A DNA stretch of 64,000 nt from Streptomyces sp. HSG2 (GTDB taxonomy: Bacteria > Actinomycetota > Actinomycetes > Streptomycetales > Streptomycetaceae). The notes below the pieces were generated by a model. That model was not told where the DNA came from. It made no database searches and worked only from the letters and a program-made list of their open reading frames with translations. The DNA is taken from contig NZ_CP066801.1 of the NCBI RefSeq assembly GCF_016598575.1, forward strand, positions 1,608,501 through 1,672,500. The letters run 5' to 3'. The position numbers and the translations under genes were made by a program. Below, in pieces: positions 50,360-58,845 of this stretch (positions are counted from its first letter, which is position 1; the number at the start of each line of letters is the position of its first letter).

Positions 50360-51982
50360 TCAGCCGACCTTGATCTCGTGGTAGACGGGGACGCTGAAGG
50401 GGTTGAGCCGCACGTCGGAGAGGCGCTCCGAGTAGCCGGCGCTGCCGTTCTGGTACCAGAGGGGGATGGCCGCCATGTCGTCCCGCAGGACGTCCTCGGC
50501 CTGCTGGAAGGTGCGCACGGCCGCCGCTGCGTCGGTCTCGGCGTTGGCGCGGTCGACCAGCGCGTCGAACTCCTCGTTGGACCACTTGCCGTCGTTGGAG
50601 GAGCCGTCGGTGTAGTAGAGCGGCTGGAGGAAGTTCTGGATCAGCGGGTAGTCCATCTGCCAGCCGGCACGGAAGGGCCCGGACATCTTCCGCTCGCTGA
50701 TCCGCCCCCGGAAGTCGGCGAAGGTTCCGACCGGGTTCCCGACGCACGCCCGGTCGTCGCCGAGGGCGTTGTTGACGGAGTGGCAGAGCGCGTCGACCCA
50801 CTGGCTGTGGGAGCCGGTGTCCGCGTTGTAGGTGATCGTGACCTGGCCCCCGGGCAACCCGCCGCCCTCCTCGATCAGGCGGCGCGCCTCCTCCGGGTCG
50901 TAGTCGCACGCGTCCCCGCACAGCCCGGCCTTGAAGCCGCCGTCCGCGCCGAGGACGGGCGAGGTCCAGTCGCTGGCCGGCGTCCGGGTCCGCTGGAAGA
51001 TCTTCTCGGTGATCTGCCGCCGGTCGATCGCCATGGACAGCCCCCGACGCACCTTCTCCGCGCCGTCGCGGCTCCAGGCCTCGTCGTAGTACGGGAAGGC
51101 CAGCGTCTGGAGGATGCCCGCGGGGGTGTTGATGTAGCGGTCGCCCAGGTCCCTGCCGACGTTCTTGAGCTGGGAGGCCGGCACGTCGTCGACGAGGTCG
51201 AGGTTCCCGGCCATCAGGTCGGTGTAGGCGGTGTTGCTGTCGGTGTACACCACCAGGTCGACGCCGCCGTTGAGGGCCGCGTCGTCTCCCGGGTACGCCT
51301 CCCACTTGCGCAGCGACATCCGGGCGCCCCGCCGGTAGGAGTCGACGCGGTAGGGCCCGTTGCCGATCGGCTTGGCCAGCCAGGCGTCGTGGTCCTCGAA
51401 GAACGCACGCGGCAGGGGCGCGTAGGCCGGGTAGCCGAGGGTCTCGGGGAAGGTGGAGAACTTCTGGCTCAGCCGCACCGTGAAGGTCCGCTCGCCGGTG
51501 ACCTCCAGCCCGGAGAGCGTGTCGGCGGTCGGCTCGCCGCCGTCCTCGGGGTGGACCTCGTCGTAGCCCTCGATGTAGCTGAAGAAGTAGGCGTTGCGCT
51601 GGTTGTTGCGCAGGGCCGCGCCGTAGTTCCAGGCATCGACGAAGGACCGAGCGGTCACCGGCTCGCCGTTGCTGAAGGTCCAGCCGTCCTCGACGGTGAC
51701 GTCGAACGTCCTGGAGTCGGAGGTCTCGATGCTCTCGGCGAGCATGTCCCGGGCCTGACCGGTCTCGGGGTCGTAGGTCTTCAGACCCCGGAAGATCATG
51801 TCCAGCACCTTGCCGCCCTGCACCTCGTTGGTGTTGGCCGGCTCCAGGGGGTTCTGCGGGTCGCCCCAGGAGGAGCTGAGGACACCGCCCCCGTCTCCGC
51901 CCCCGCCCGATCCGCACCCGCTCGCGGCGAGGACGACGGCCACCGCGCATACGGCCCACTTGCCGGGCTTGGCTCCGCGCAT
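50360..51982 (-). CDS. Peptide ABC transporter substrate-binding lipoprotein
   Basis: 540 residues. Lipoprotein signal with lipobox LAASGC, a Gly-rich linker, then the SBP family 5 (DppA/OppA) fold: FRGLKTYDPETG, GWTFSNGEPVTARSFVDAWNYG, PYRVDSYRRGARMSLRKW. The ATG at 51982 follows GGAGG at 6 bases. It is the first gene of an operon with two permeases and two ATPases. By position it matches SCO5117 of S. coelicolor. The peptide bound is unknown. Confidence 0.92.
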   Translation of the reverse strand: MRGAKPGKWAVCAVAVVLAASGCGSGGGGDGGGVLSSSWGDPQNPLEPANTNEVQGGKVLDMIFRGLKTYDPETGQARDMLAESIETSDSRTFDVTVEDGWTFSNGEPVTARSFVDAWNYGAALRNNQRNAYFFSYIEGYDEVHPEDGGEPTADTLSGLEVTGERTFTVRLSQKFSTFPETLGYPAYAPLPRAFFEDHDAWLAKPIGNGPYRVDSYRRGARMSLRKWEAYPGDDAALNGGVDLVVYTDSNTAYTDLMAGNLDLVDDVPASQLKNVGRDLGDRYINTPAGILQTLAFPYYDEAWSRDGAEKVRRGLSMAIDRRQITEKIFQRTRTPASDWTSPVLGADGGFKAGLCGDACDYDPEEARRLIEEGGGLPGGQVTITYNADTGSHSQWVDALCHSVNNALGDDRACVGNPVGTFADFRGRISERKMSGPFRAGWQMDYPLIQNFLQPLYYTDGSSNDGKWSNEEFDALVDRANAETDAAAAVRTFQQAEDVLRDDMAAIPLWYQNGSAGYSERLSDVRLNPFSVPVYHEIKVG

Positions 51983-52167
51983 GGAGTGCCTCCTCGGTGG
52001 TGCGCTGTCCGTAGGGGCAACCCTGACCGTCGGCGACGGGCTCCGCACGCCGGAGACGACCGTCCGGGACGACGCCGGCTGCGGACGGGGCGGTCAACCG
52101 TCCGGAACGGGCCGCCGCACACGGAAGCGACACGCCCCCGCGGGCGGCCTCGCCCGCCCACGACGAA

Positions 52168-52201
52168 GCGGGGCCCGCTCCCCTGGGGAAGCGGGCCCCG
52201 C
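52168..52201. terminator. Terminator of the bldK operon
   Basis: A perfect 12-bp stem (52168-52179 with 52190-52201) and a 10-base loop lie 20 bases after the bldKE stop and ahead of the next peptide-transport operon on the same strand. Confidence 0.7.
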
Positions 52202-52221
52202 GCACACCGAGGCGGTGGGGA

Positions 52222-53331
52222 TCAGGCGTCGCCGGACCCCTTCGCGAGCGAGGGCCCGGCCTCGGCCGTCGACCCGGCGGCCGTGTCGGGCTCCTCGGGG
52301 AAGTGGCACGCCGTCAGGTGGCCGTCCTCGTTGCCGGAGATCCGGACCAGCGGGGGCTCCTCCGTGGCGCACTTGTCCTGCGCCTTCCAGCAGCGGGTGC
52401 GGAACCGGCAGCCCGACGGGGGCATGATCGGCGACGGCACGTCGCCCTCCAGGCGGATGCGCTCGCGCGGCGCCTCCCCCTCGTCGTGCACGGAGACCTC
52501 GGGCACGGCGGACAGCAGGGCGTGGGTGTAGGGGTGGCGGGGTCGGTTGTAGATCGAGTCCCGATCGCCGACCTCGACCACCTTGCCGAGGTACATCACC
52601 GCGACGCGCTGGGAGAAATGCCGCACGATGGCGAGGTCGTGGGCGATGAAGACGAACGCCACGCCCAGCTCCGCCTGGACCTTCTGGAGCAGGTTGACGA
52701 CCTGGGCCTGGATCGACACGTCCAGCGCGGAGACCGGCTCGTCCGCGACGATCAGCTTCGGGTTCAGGGCGAGCGCGCGGGCCACGCCGATCCGCTGGCG
52801 CTGCCCCCCGGAGAACTCGTGCGGGAAACGGTTGTAGTGCTCCGGGTTGAGACCGACGGTCTCCAGCAACTCCCGGACCCGCTTCTCCCGGCCGCCCTCC
52901 GGGTCGATCCCGTTGACCTCCATCGGCGACTTGATGATGCTGCCGACGGTCTGCCGCGGATTCAGCGAGGAGTACGGGTCCTGGAAGATCATCTGGATCT
53001 CGGACCGCACGGGGGCCAGCCGCCGCCGGTTGGCGTGCGTGATGTCCCGGCCCGCGTAGGTGATCGTCCCGGAGGTCGGCTCCAGCAGGCGGGTCATCAG
53101 TCGTCCGGTGGTGGACTTGCCACAGCCGGACTCGCCGACGAGACCGAGGCTCTCGCCGTGGGCCACGGTCAGGTCGACGCCGTCGACCGCCTGCACGGCA
53201 CCGACCCGGCGCTTGAAGGGGAAGCCGCCGTAGATCGGGAAGTGCTTGGTCAGGCCCCGGACCTCCAGGAGGGGTTCCGCGCCGGCGGCGGTGGAACTCT
53301 GCTGTGCGGGGAGGGTGAGGTTGTCGCTCAT
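52222..53331 (-). CDS. bldKE: BldK oligopeptide transporter ATP-binding protein BldKE
   Basis: 369 residues. Walker [27 protein letters not shown], signature [15 protein letters not shown], Walker [17 protein letters not shown], and the C-terminal Cys-rich oligo_HPY part are intact. It is the OppF-type ATPase and last gene of the bldK operon; it lies 14 bases after bldKD. Confidence 0.9.
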   Translation of the reverse strand: MSDNLTLPAQQSSTAAGAEPLLEVRGLTKHFPIYGGFPFKRRVGAVQAVDGVDLTVAHGESLGLVGESGCGKSTTGRLMTRLLEPTSGTITYAGRDITHANRRRLAPVRSEIQMIFQDPYSSLNPRQTVGSIIKSPMEVNGIDPEGGREKRVRELLETVGLNPEHYNRFPHEFSGGQRQRIGVARALALNPKLIVADEPVSALDVSIQAQVVNLLQKVQAELGVAFVFIAHDLAIVRHFSQRVAVMYLGKVVEVGDRDSIYNRPRHPYTHALLSAVPEVSVHDEGEAPRERIRLEGDVPSPIMPPSGCRFRTRCWKAQDKCATEEPPLVRISGNEDGHLTACHFPEEPDTAAGSTAEAGPSLAKGSGDA

Positions 53332-53345
53332 GATCTCGGTTCTCC

Positions 53346-54407
53346 CTAGCGCAGCCGGGGCTGGATCTCGTCGATGAAGATGGTCTCCCGCTGCTCCGCC
53401 GTCAGGTGACAGGCGGCGGCGCGGCCCTCGCCCAGCCCGGGCCGGGTGTCGGTGCAGAGCGTGCCGGCCACCTTGCCCCGGTGGGCGCAGCGCGGGTGGA
53501 AGGGGCAGCCGGTCGGCGGATTCAGCAGCGACGGCGGCGACCCGGGAATCGGCGTGAGCTCCGCGTGGACGTCGCCGTCCAGCCGAGGCATGGAGCTGAG
53601 CAGACCCCAGGTGTAGGGGTGCCGGGGGGCGCCCAGCACCTCCCGGGTCGAGCCCCGCTCGACGGCCCGGCCGGCGTACATCACCAGCAGGTCGTCGGCC
53701 ACGTCGGCGATGACACCGAGGTCGTGGGTGATGAAGATGATCGCCGAGCCGAACTCCTGCTGGAGGTCCTTGAGCAGGTCCAGGATCTGCGCCTGCACCG
53801 TCACGTCGAGCGCGGTGGTCGGCTCGTCGGCGATCAGGAGGTCCGGGTCGCACATCAGCGCCATGGCGATCATGGCACGCTGCCGCATACCGCCGGAGAA
53901 CTGGTGCGGGTAGTCGTCGAAGCGCGTCTTGGGCTGGGGGATGCCGACCTTCTCCAGCATCCGCACCGCCCGGTCCTTCGCCTCCTTCTTGGAGGCGCCG
54001 GTGTGCTTCATGAACGGCTCGGAGAGCTGGCGACCCACGGTGTAGTAAGGCGAGAGCGCGGTCAACGGGTCCTGGAAGATCATCGCCATCTTGTTGCCCC
54101 GGAGCTTCTCCAGCTCCTTCTCGGGGGCGGTGACGAGTTCCCGGCCGTCGAGGACGATCTCCCCGTCGACGGTGCTGGTGCGCGGGTTGTGCAGACCCAG
54201 GATCGTCAGGTTGGTGACGGACTTCCCGGAGCCGGACTCGCCGACGATGCCGAGCGTCTTGCCGCGCTCGACGTCGAACGACAGGCCGTCGACGGCCTTG
54301 ACGACGCCGTCCTCGGTGGAGAAGCGCACCCTCAGGTCACGGACCGAGAGAAAGCTCTCGGACCCGGTCGGGGCCGGGGCGTTCTCAGTGGTGGTCTGTG
54401 TGGTCAC
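53346..54407 (-). CDS. bldKD: BldK oligopeptide transporter ATP-binding protein BldKD
   Basis: 353 residues. Walker [28 protein letters not shown], signature [15 protein letters not shown], Walker [17 protein letters not shown]. The C-terminal Cys-rich segment is [18 protein letters not shown]. This OppD-type ATPase powers the importer with BldKE. GTG start, 12 bases after bldKC. Confidence 0.9.
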   Translation of the reverse strand: MTTQTTTENAPAPTGSESFLSVRDLRVRFSTEDGVVKAVDGLSFDVERGKTLGIVGESGSGKSVTNLTILGLHNPRTSTVDGEIVLDGRELVTAPEKELEKLRGNKMAMIFQDPLTALSPYYTVGRQLSEPFMKHTGASKKEAKDRAVRMLEKVGIPQPKTRFDDYPHQFSGGMRQRAMIAMALMCDPDLLIADEPTTALDVTVQAQILDLLKDLQQEFGSAIIFITHDLGVIADVADDLLVMYAGRAVERGSTREVLGAPRHPYTWGLLSSMPRLDGDVHAELTPIPGSPPSLLNPPTGCPFHPRCAHRGKVAGTLCTDTRPGLGEGRAAACHLTAEQRETIFIDEIQPRLR

Positions 54408-54419
54408 GGTGGTGTCTTC

Positions 54420-55397
54420 CTAGGAGAGACGGACGCGCGGGTCGATCCAGGCGTACGCGATGTCGACGAGCATGTTCATGATCAGGATGAAGAACGCCCC
54501 GACCAGCATGACACCCATCGTCAGCGGGAGGTCCTTGTGAGTCGCGGCGTCCACAGCGAGGCGCCCGAGGCCCTGCAGGGAGAAGGTCAGCTCCGTGACG
54601 ACGCCGCCACCGAGCAGGGCGCTGATGTCGATGCCGAGCACGGTGACGATCGGGATGAGCGAGCCGCGCCAGGCGTAACGGAAGAAGACGTACTTGCGCG
54701 ACATGCCCTTGGCGCGCGCGGTGCGCACGTGCTCCTCCTGGAGCTGCTCGATCATCGACGACCGCGACATACGAGTGTACTGCGCGGTGAAGATGGTCGA
54801 CATGACCAGGATGGGGATCGACAGACCGACCATCCACCCCACCGGGTCCTCGGTGATCGGCACGTACTCGGGGTCGTTCATCCAACCGGTGCTGTACACC
54901 AGGACGAGCAGCGCGATCGGCCCCAGGAAGTAGATCTGGAAGGAGCTGAGGACCATGGAGGTACCGGTGGCGATCTTGTCCACCATCGTGCCGCGGCGGT
55001 AGGCGGCGAGCATGCCGGCGCCGACGCCGACGAGCAGGAAGCACACGATGCCGCCGACGGTCAGCGAGAGCGTCAGCGGGAGACGGTCGAGGATGAGGTC
55101 CCAGACGTTCTCGTTGTAGTAGAAGGACCGGCCCAGGCACGGCGCGGGGCAGTCGCCCTGCGGGAAGTCACGGCCGGCGACGACACCCGACATGAACTCC
55201 CAGAACTGCTGGGCCAGCGGCTGGTCGAGTCCCAGCGCGTGTCGGATGTCCTCCAGTCTCTCCGGCGAGCAGTCCTTGCCACAGGCCAAGGAGGCGTAGT
55301 CGGACGGCGCGGCGACGAAGAGGAAGAACGTCGCGGCGCCGATCAGGATCAGGGTCATGGCGGCACCGACTGAGCGCCGGATGATGAACTGAAGCAT
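54420..55397 (-). CDS. bldKC: BldK oligopeptide transporter permease BldKC
   Basis: 325 residues, OppB-type: MLQFIIRRSVGAAMTLILIGAATFF, six membrane spans, and the EAA loop EHVRTARAKGMSRKYVFFRYAWR. It pairs with BldKA. It is separated from bldKB by 99 bases that contain a hairpin, so it may be expressed less than the binding protein. Confidence 0.9.
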   Translation of the reverse strand: MLQFIIRRSVGAAMTLILIGAATFFLFVAAPSDYASLACGKDCSPERLEDIRHALGLDQPLAQQFWEFMSGVVAGRDFPQGDCPAPCLGRSFYYNENVWDLILDRLPLTLSLTVGGIVCFLLVGVGAGMLAAYRRGTMVDKIATGTSMVLSSFQIYFLGPIALLVLVYSTGWMNDPEYVPITEDPVGWMVGLSIPILVMSTIFTAQYTRMSRSSMIEQLQEEHVRTARAKGMSRKYVFFRYAWRGSLIPIVTVLGIDISALLGGGVVTELTFSLQGLGRLAVDAATHKDLPLTMGVMLVGAFFILIMNMLVDIAYAWIDPRVRLS

Positions 55398-55446
55398 GGC
55401 GGTGGGGGCTGCTCTCTGCGGAGACGGTGGACGGTTGCACGGAACC

Positions 55447-55480
55447 GCGGGAGCGCGCTCCGCCTGGTGCGCGCCCCCGC
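55447..55480. repeat. Inverted repeat between bldKB and bldKC
   Basis: GCGGG-A-GCGCG pairs with CGCGC-C-CCCGC (10 pairs, one mismatch, 12-base loop) in the 99-base gap after the binding-protein gene. Such hairpins often protect the upstream mRNA and lower transcription into downstream permease genes. Confidence 0.55.
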
Positions 55481-55496
55481 GATCAGCCGTGGAGAG

Positions 55497-57290
55497 TTAC
55501 GACTTCAGGAACAGTCGGGTGAGGTCCATGTAGCTGGCCTCGGTGCTGTAGCGGGCACCGCCGACGTTCGAGCCGAAGAGCTGGAACTGCTTGACGTACC
55601 ACAGCGGAGCGGCCGGGTTGACCTCCTCCAGGATGTAGTGGTGCGCCTCCTCCCAGGTCTTGGCCGCCTCCTCGGGCTGCTGGTTCAGGGCCTTCGCGAT
55701 CAGCTCCTGGACCTTGGGGTCGTCGATGTGCGAGTAGTTCGAGTTGCCATCGCCCACCTGGTCACCGTCGTAGACCGGGGTGACGACCGTGGCCGGGGAC
55801 GGCCAGTCCTGGCCCCAGCCGGTGATGTACATGTCGTACGGGTTGTCGAGCTTGCCGATCTGCTCGTAGAAGCTCGCGGAGTCGATCTCCTTCGACACCA
55901 CGTCGATGCCGACCTTCTCCAGCGCGTCCTCGATGGCGACCTTGCGCTTCTGCCCCTGCTCGGAGTTGGGGTAGGCGAAGACCAGCTTCTTGTCCTCGGC
56001 CGGGACGTCGGCCAGCAGCTCCTTGGCCTTCTCGATGTTGCCCTGCGGGGTCTCCAGCCGGCCGTAGGGGTCGTAGTCCGCGACATAGCCCGGCAGGGTG
56101 GGCGCGAACAGGTTCGGCGCGACGTCGCCGCCGTAGGCGCCGCCCTCGCCGGCGATCAGCGAGTTGGAGTTCACCGCGTAGGTGATGGCGTCGCGGACCG
56201 TCTTGTTCTCGACCCGGTCCAGGTTGAAGGTCAGCTGCATGACGTAGGGCGCGTAGCCCTCGATCGTGCGCTCCTTGACCTCCGGGTCGCCGATGACGTC
56301 CTGGATCTGGGTGGCGTCGACGGTGCCGGTGAACTGGACGGCGTTCTTGGCGTCGCCCTGGTCGGCGATCAGACGCTTGGTCTGGGTGGACTCGGTGACA
56401 CCGAACTGGAAGTCCCAGCCGTCCACGTACTGGTGACGCACGGCGTCGGTCGCCGGGTCCCAGTTCTCGTTGCGCACGAGTTCCATGGACTTGCCGGCCT
56501 TGAACTCGGCGATCTTGTACGGACCGGTGGCGACGGGCGCCTGGTCGTACTTCTCCTTCGTGTCGGTCTCCTCCGGCACCAGGGCGTAGCCGGGCATGGC
56601 CAGGGCCATCGGCAGGTCGGGGCGCGGCTGGTCGAAGTGGAAGACGATCGTCTTGTCGTCCGGGGTCTCCAGGACGCTGTCCGGCAGGTGCTCGTCGTCG
56701 AAGCCGCCCTCGGGCAGGGACTCGCGGTAGTCCGGGCCGCTCAGCCAGGTCTGCACGAACGTCGGGCCGTCGAAGATGAACTCGGCGTAGAGCCGCTCGA
56801 TGGTGTGCCGGACGTCGGCCGAGTCGATCGGGTTGCCGTTCTCGTCCTTCAGGTCGTCCTTGAGGGTGAACGTCCAGGTCTTGTTGTCGTCGGAGGCGGT
56901 GCCCGAGTCGGTGGCCAGGTCGCCGACGACCGCGAGGTTGCCCTCGCCGTCCTCCTGGAAGTTGGTCAGGCCGCGGAAGACGAGGCTGGTGAACTGCTTG
57001 CCGTCCGAGACGTAGATCTGACCCGGGTCCATGTGGGTCAGGGCCGACTCCTGGTACACCGTGACGGTGCCGCCGGACTTCGCGCCCTCGACCTCCTCGG
57101 CGGGGCCGGTGGAGGCGGCGGCGTCCAGGTAGGCGACGCCCTGCGCCTGCTCCTTGGCCTTCTTCTGGTCTTCCTTGGAGTCCTTGCCCGAGCTGCCGCC
57201 GGTGTTCTCCGAGCAGCCGGTCAGAGCGAGGGATCCGGCCGCGATGGCGACCAGAATGGCGCGCGCTCTGCGCGAGTTGAGCGACTTCAT
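55497..57290 (-). CDS. bldKB: BldK oligopeptide-binding lipoprotein BldKB
   Basis: 597 residues. Lipoprotein signal (lipobox LALTGC), a Ser/Lys-rich linker, then a complete SBP family 5 domain (TVTVYQESALTHMDPGQIYVSD, LVFRGLTNFQ, TWTFTLKDDLKDENGNP, PYKIAEFKAGKSMELVRNENW). In S. coelicolor BldKB captures an extracellular peptide signal needed for aerial mycelium formation. The stop codon is TAA. The ATG at 57290 has only a weak AGGTAGG site. Confidence 0.93.
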   Translation of the reverse strand: MKSLNSRRARAILVAIAAGSLALTGCSENTGGSSGKDSKEDQKKAKEQAQGVAYLDAAASTGPAEEVEGAKSGGTVTVYQESALTHMDPGQIYVSDGKQFTSLVFRGLTNFQEDGEGNLAVVGDLATDSGTASDDNKTWTFTLKDDLKDENGNPIDSADVRHTIERLYAEFIFDGPTFVQTWLSGPDYRESLPEGGFDDEHLPDSVLETPDDKTIVFHFDQPRPDLPMALAMPGYALVPEETDTKEKYDQAPVATGPYKIAEFKAGKSMELVRNENWDPATDAVRHQYVDGWDFQFGVTESTQTKRLIADQGDAKNAVQFTGTVDATQIQDVIGDPEVKERTIEGYAPYVMQLTFNLDRVENKTVRDAITYAVNSNSLIAGEGGAYGGDVAPNLFAPTLPGYVADYDPYGRLETPQGNIEKAKELLADVPAEDKKLVFAYPNSEQGQKRKVAIEDALEKVGIDVVSKEIDSASFYEQIGKLDNPYDMYITGWGQDWPSPATVVTPVYDGDQVGDGNSNYSHIDDPKVQELIAKALNQQPEEAAKTWEEAHHYILEEVNPAAPLWYVKQFQLFGSNVGGARYSTEASYMDLTRLFLKS

Positions 57291-57391
57291 GAGGTTGATG
57301 CACCTACCTGTCGTTGTTTTCCGTGATTACTGCCTGTCGCGGCTGGTAGGCCGACTCGGGGGCGGCAGCCACCCCCCACCAACGGACGGAC

Positions 57392-58438
57392 TCAGCGCCC
57401 GGACTTGGGGTCGAAGGCATCCCGTACGGAGTCTCCGAGGAGGTTGAAGCACAGGATGAAGATCACCAGGGCCACGCCCGGGAAGAAGATGAACGCCGGG
57501 TCCTGCTGGGTGTACTGCGCGCCGGCGGCGAAGAGCCGGCCCCAGTCCGGGGTGGGCTCGACGAAGCCGACACCCGCGAAGGACAGGAAGGCGATCGTCA
57601 GGATGGTGCTGGGCAGCTGGTACGTGTACTGCACGAGAACCGGAGTGACGATGTTCGGCAGGATCTCCTTGCGCACGATCCGGGCGGGCGAGGCCCCGGA
57701 GACCTTCGCCGCCTCGATGAACTCGCGATCCCGCAGGGCCAGCACGACGGACCGGACCAGACGTGCCATGCCCATCCAGCCGAGGATCCACAGCACGATC
57801 AGGATGGCGAGCGCCCGGAAGTAGGTGGGCGTCTCCTCCCGCGGGTCCACGAAGAACGCGGTGACGACGGGCATGAAGGCGATGAAGAACAGCTGCGACG
57901 GGAAGGACAGGAAGAAGTCCGTGACCCGACCGAGCCAGTAGTCGGTCCGACCGCCGAAGTAGCCGCCGACGACGCCGATGATCACTCCGGTGACCGTTAG
58001 CAGGGTGGCCACGCCGACGGCCATGTACAGCGACGTGCGCATGCCGTACATCATCATCGCGAACAGGTCACGGCCGTACTGGGGCTCGACGCCGAACCAG
58101 TGGTCGGCGGAGACGCCGCCGAAGTACCCGAGCGGCAGGCCGAACTCGTCGAGCACGGGCCTGTCCGCGAAGGTCGGGTCCTGGCCGTAGAGGGTGTACG
58201 GGTTCGTCCCGCTGATCGCGGTGAGCAGGGGCGCCAGCAGCGAGATGACGAAGAAGAAAATCACTACGCCCGCGCAGATCATGCCTGTACGGTCACGCTT
58301 GAAGCGCTGCCACATCAACTGCCCGGGAGAGCGGCCCTCGAGCTTCTTGGGGCTCTCGGCGACCTCGGAGGTCGCGTCGAGTTCGGGGTCCAAGGCGGCC
58401 ACGGACCCGGAGCCCTCGGCCTTCGTCGGACTTGTCAT
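57392..58438 (-). CDS. bldKA: BldK oligopeptide transporter permease BldKA
   Basis: 348 residues, OppC-type: an N-terminal cytoplasmic ~75 residues, QLMWQRFKRDRTGMICAGVVIFFFVISLLAP, six membrane spans, and the EAA loop EFIEAAKVSGASPARIVRKEILPN. It is the first gene of the operon. The ATG at 58438 follows GGGGGAAG; in-frame codons upstream to 58582 run through the AT-rich control region and are not used in the family. The five-gene order permease-lipoprotein-permease-ATPase-ATPase is that of bldKA-bldKE. Confidence 0.9.
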   Translation of the reverse strand: MTSPTKAEGSGSVAALDPELDATSEVAESPKKLEGRSPGQLMWQRFKRDRTGMICAGVVIFFFVISLLAPLLTAISGTNPYTLYGQDPTFADRPVLDEFGLPLGYFGGVSADHWFGVEPQYGRDLFAMMMYGMRTSLYMAVGVATLLTVTGVIIGVVGGYFGGRTDYWLGRVTDFFLSFPSQLFFIAFMPVVTAFFVDPREETPTYFRALAILIVLWILGWMGMARLVRSVVLALRDREFIEAAKVSGASPARIVRKEILPNIVTPVLVQYTYQLPSTILTIAFLSFAGVGFVEPTPDWGRLFAAGAQYTQQDPAFIFFPGVALVIFILCFNLLGDSVRDAFDPKSGR

Positions 58439-58559
58439 CAGTGTTCTTCCCCCGGGATGGAGAGTGGAGCGCAGCACAGATACCGGCAGGTTCTGTGGTT
58501 TGGGGGAACTTTCGCCAAGCGACTCAACGCGCGTCAAGGGTGGAAGACACAGGGATCTC

Positions 58560-58720
58560 CCTACCGTCGATATTTTGAGCAAAAATTGCAGCTATCGACA
58601 CCTCAACGCGCTTGACAGCCGCACTTCGAAGCGGGCGAATCAGACATTTTTGGAATTTTTTTCGTTTACATGTCCGAAACTTGATCCACTGATCACCGAT
58701 ATACGAACAGCTGCCGTGTA
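58560..58720 (-). promoter_or_regulatory. AT-rich control region upstream of bldK
   Basis: About 55% A+T by hand count, against roughly 28% in flanking genes. On the minus strand it contains an A7 and a T5 tract, the inverted pair TTTCG-n-CGAAA around 58663-58679, and TTTTGAGCAAAA (58573-58584), a 4-bp inverted repeat. TTGAGG-17-TTTGCT (about 58578-58606) is a possible promoter. It is probably a target of developmental regulators or a nucleoid protein, but I could not assign a known operator. Confidence 0.5.
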
Positions 58721-58781
58721 GGGCGTGTACGCCCCCGGCGCGAGGGATCGGCGGGGGCACTTCCCGGCCGGCTCGGGGCAT

Positions 58782-58829
58782 GCCGAGTCCCGGCCCGTCG
58801 CCCCGATGGACTACGGGCCGGGACTCGGC
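58782..58829. terminator. Terminator of typA
   Basis: A perfect 17-bp stem (58782-58798 with 58813-58829) and 14-base loop, 17 bases after the typA stop, separating it from the bldK control region. Confidence 0.8.
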
Positions 58830-58845
58830 CGCGGGCCTCTCGCCC

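Noticed and set aside
58501..58530. AdpA-like site near bldK (TGGCGAAAGT)
   Set aside because: Matches about 8 of 10 consensus positions, which is expected often by chance; not enough to call.
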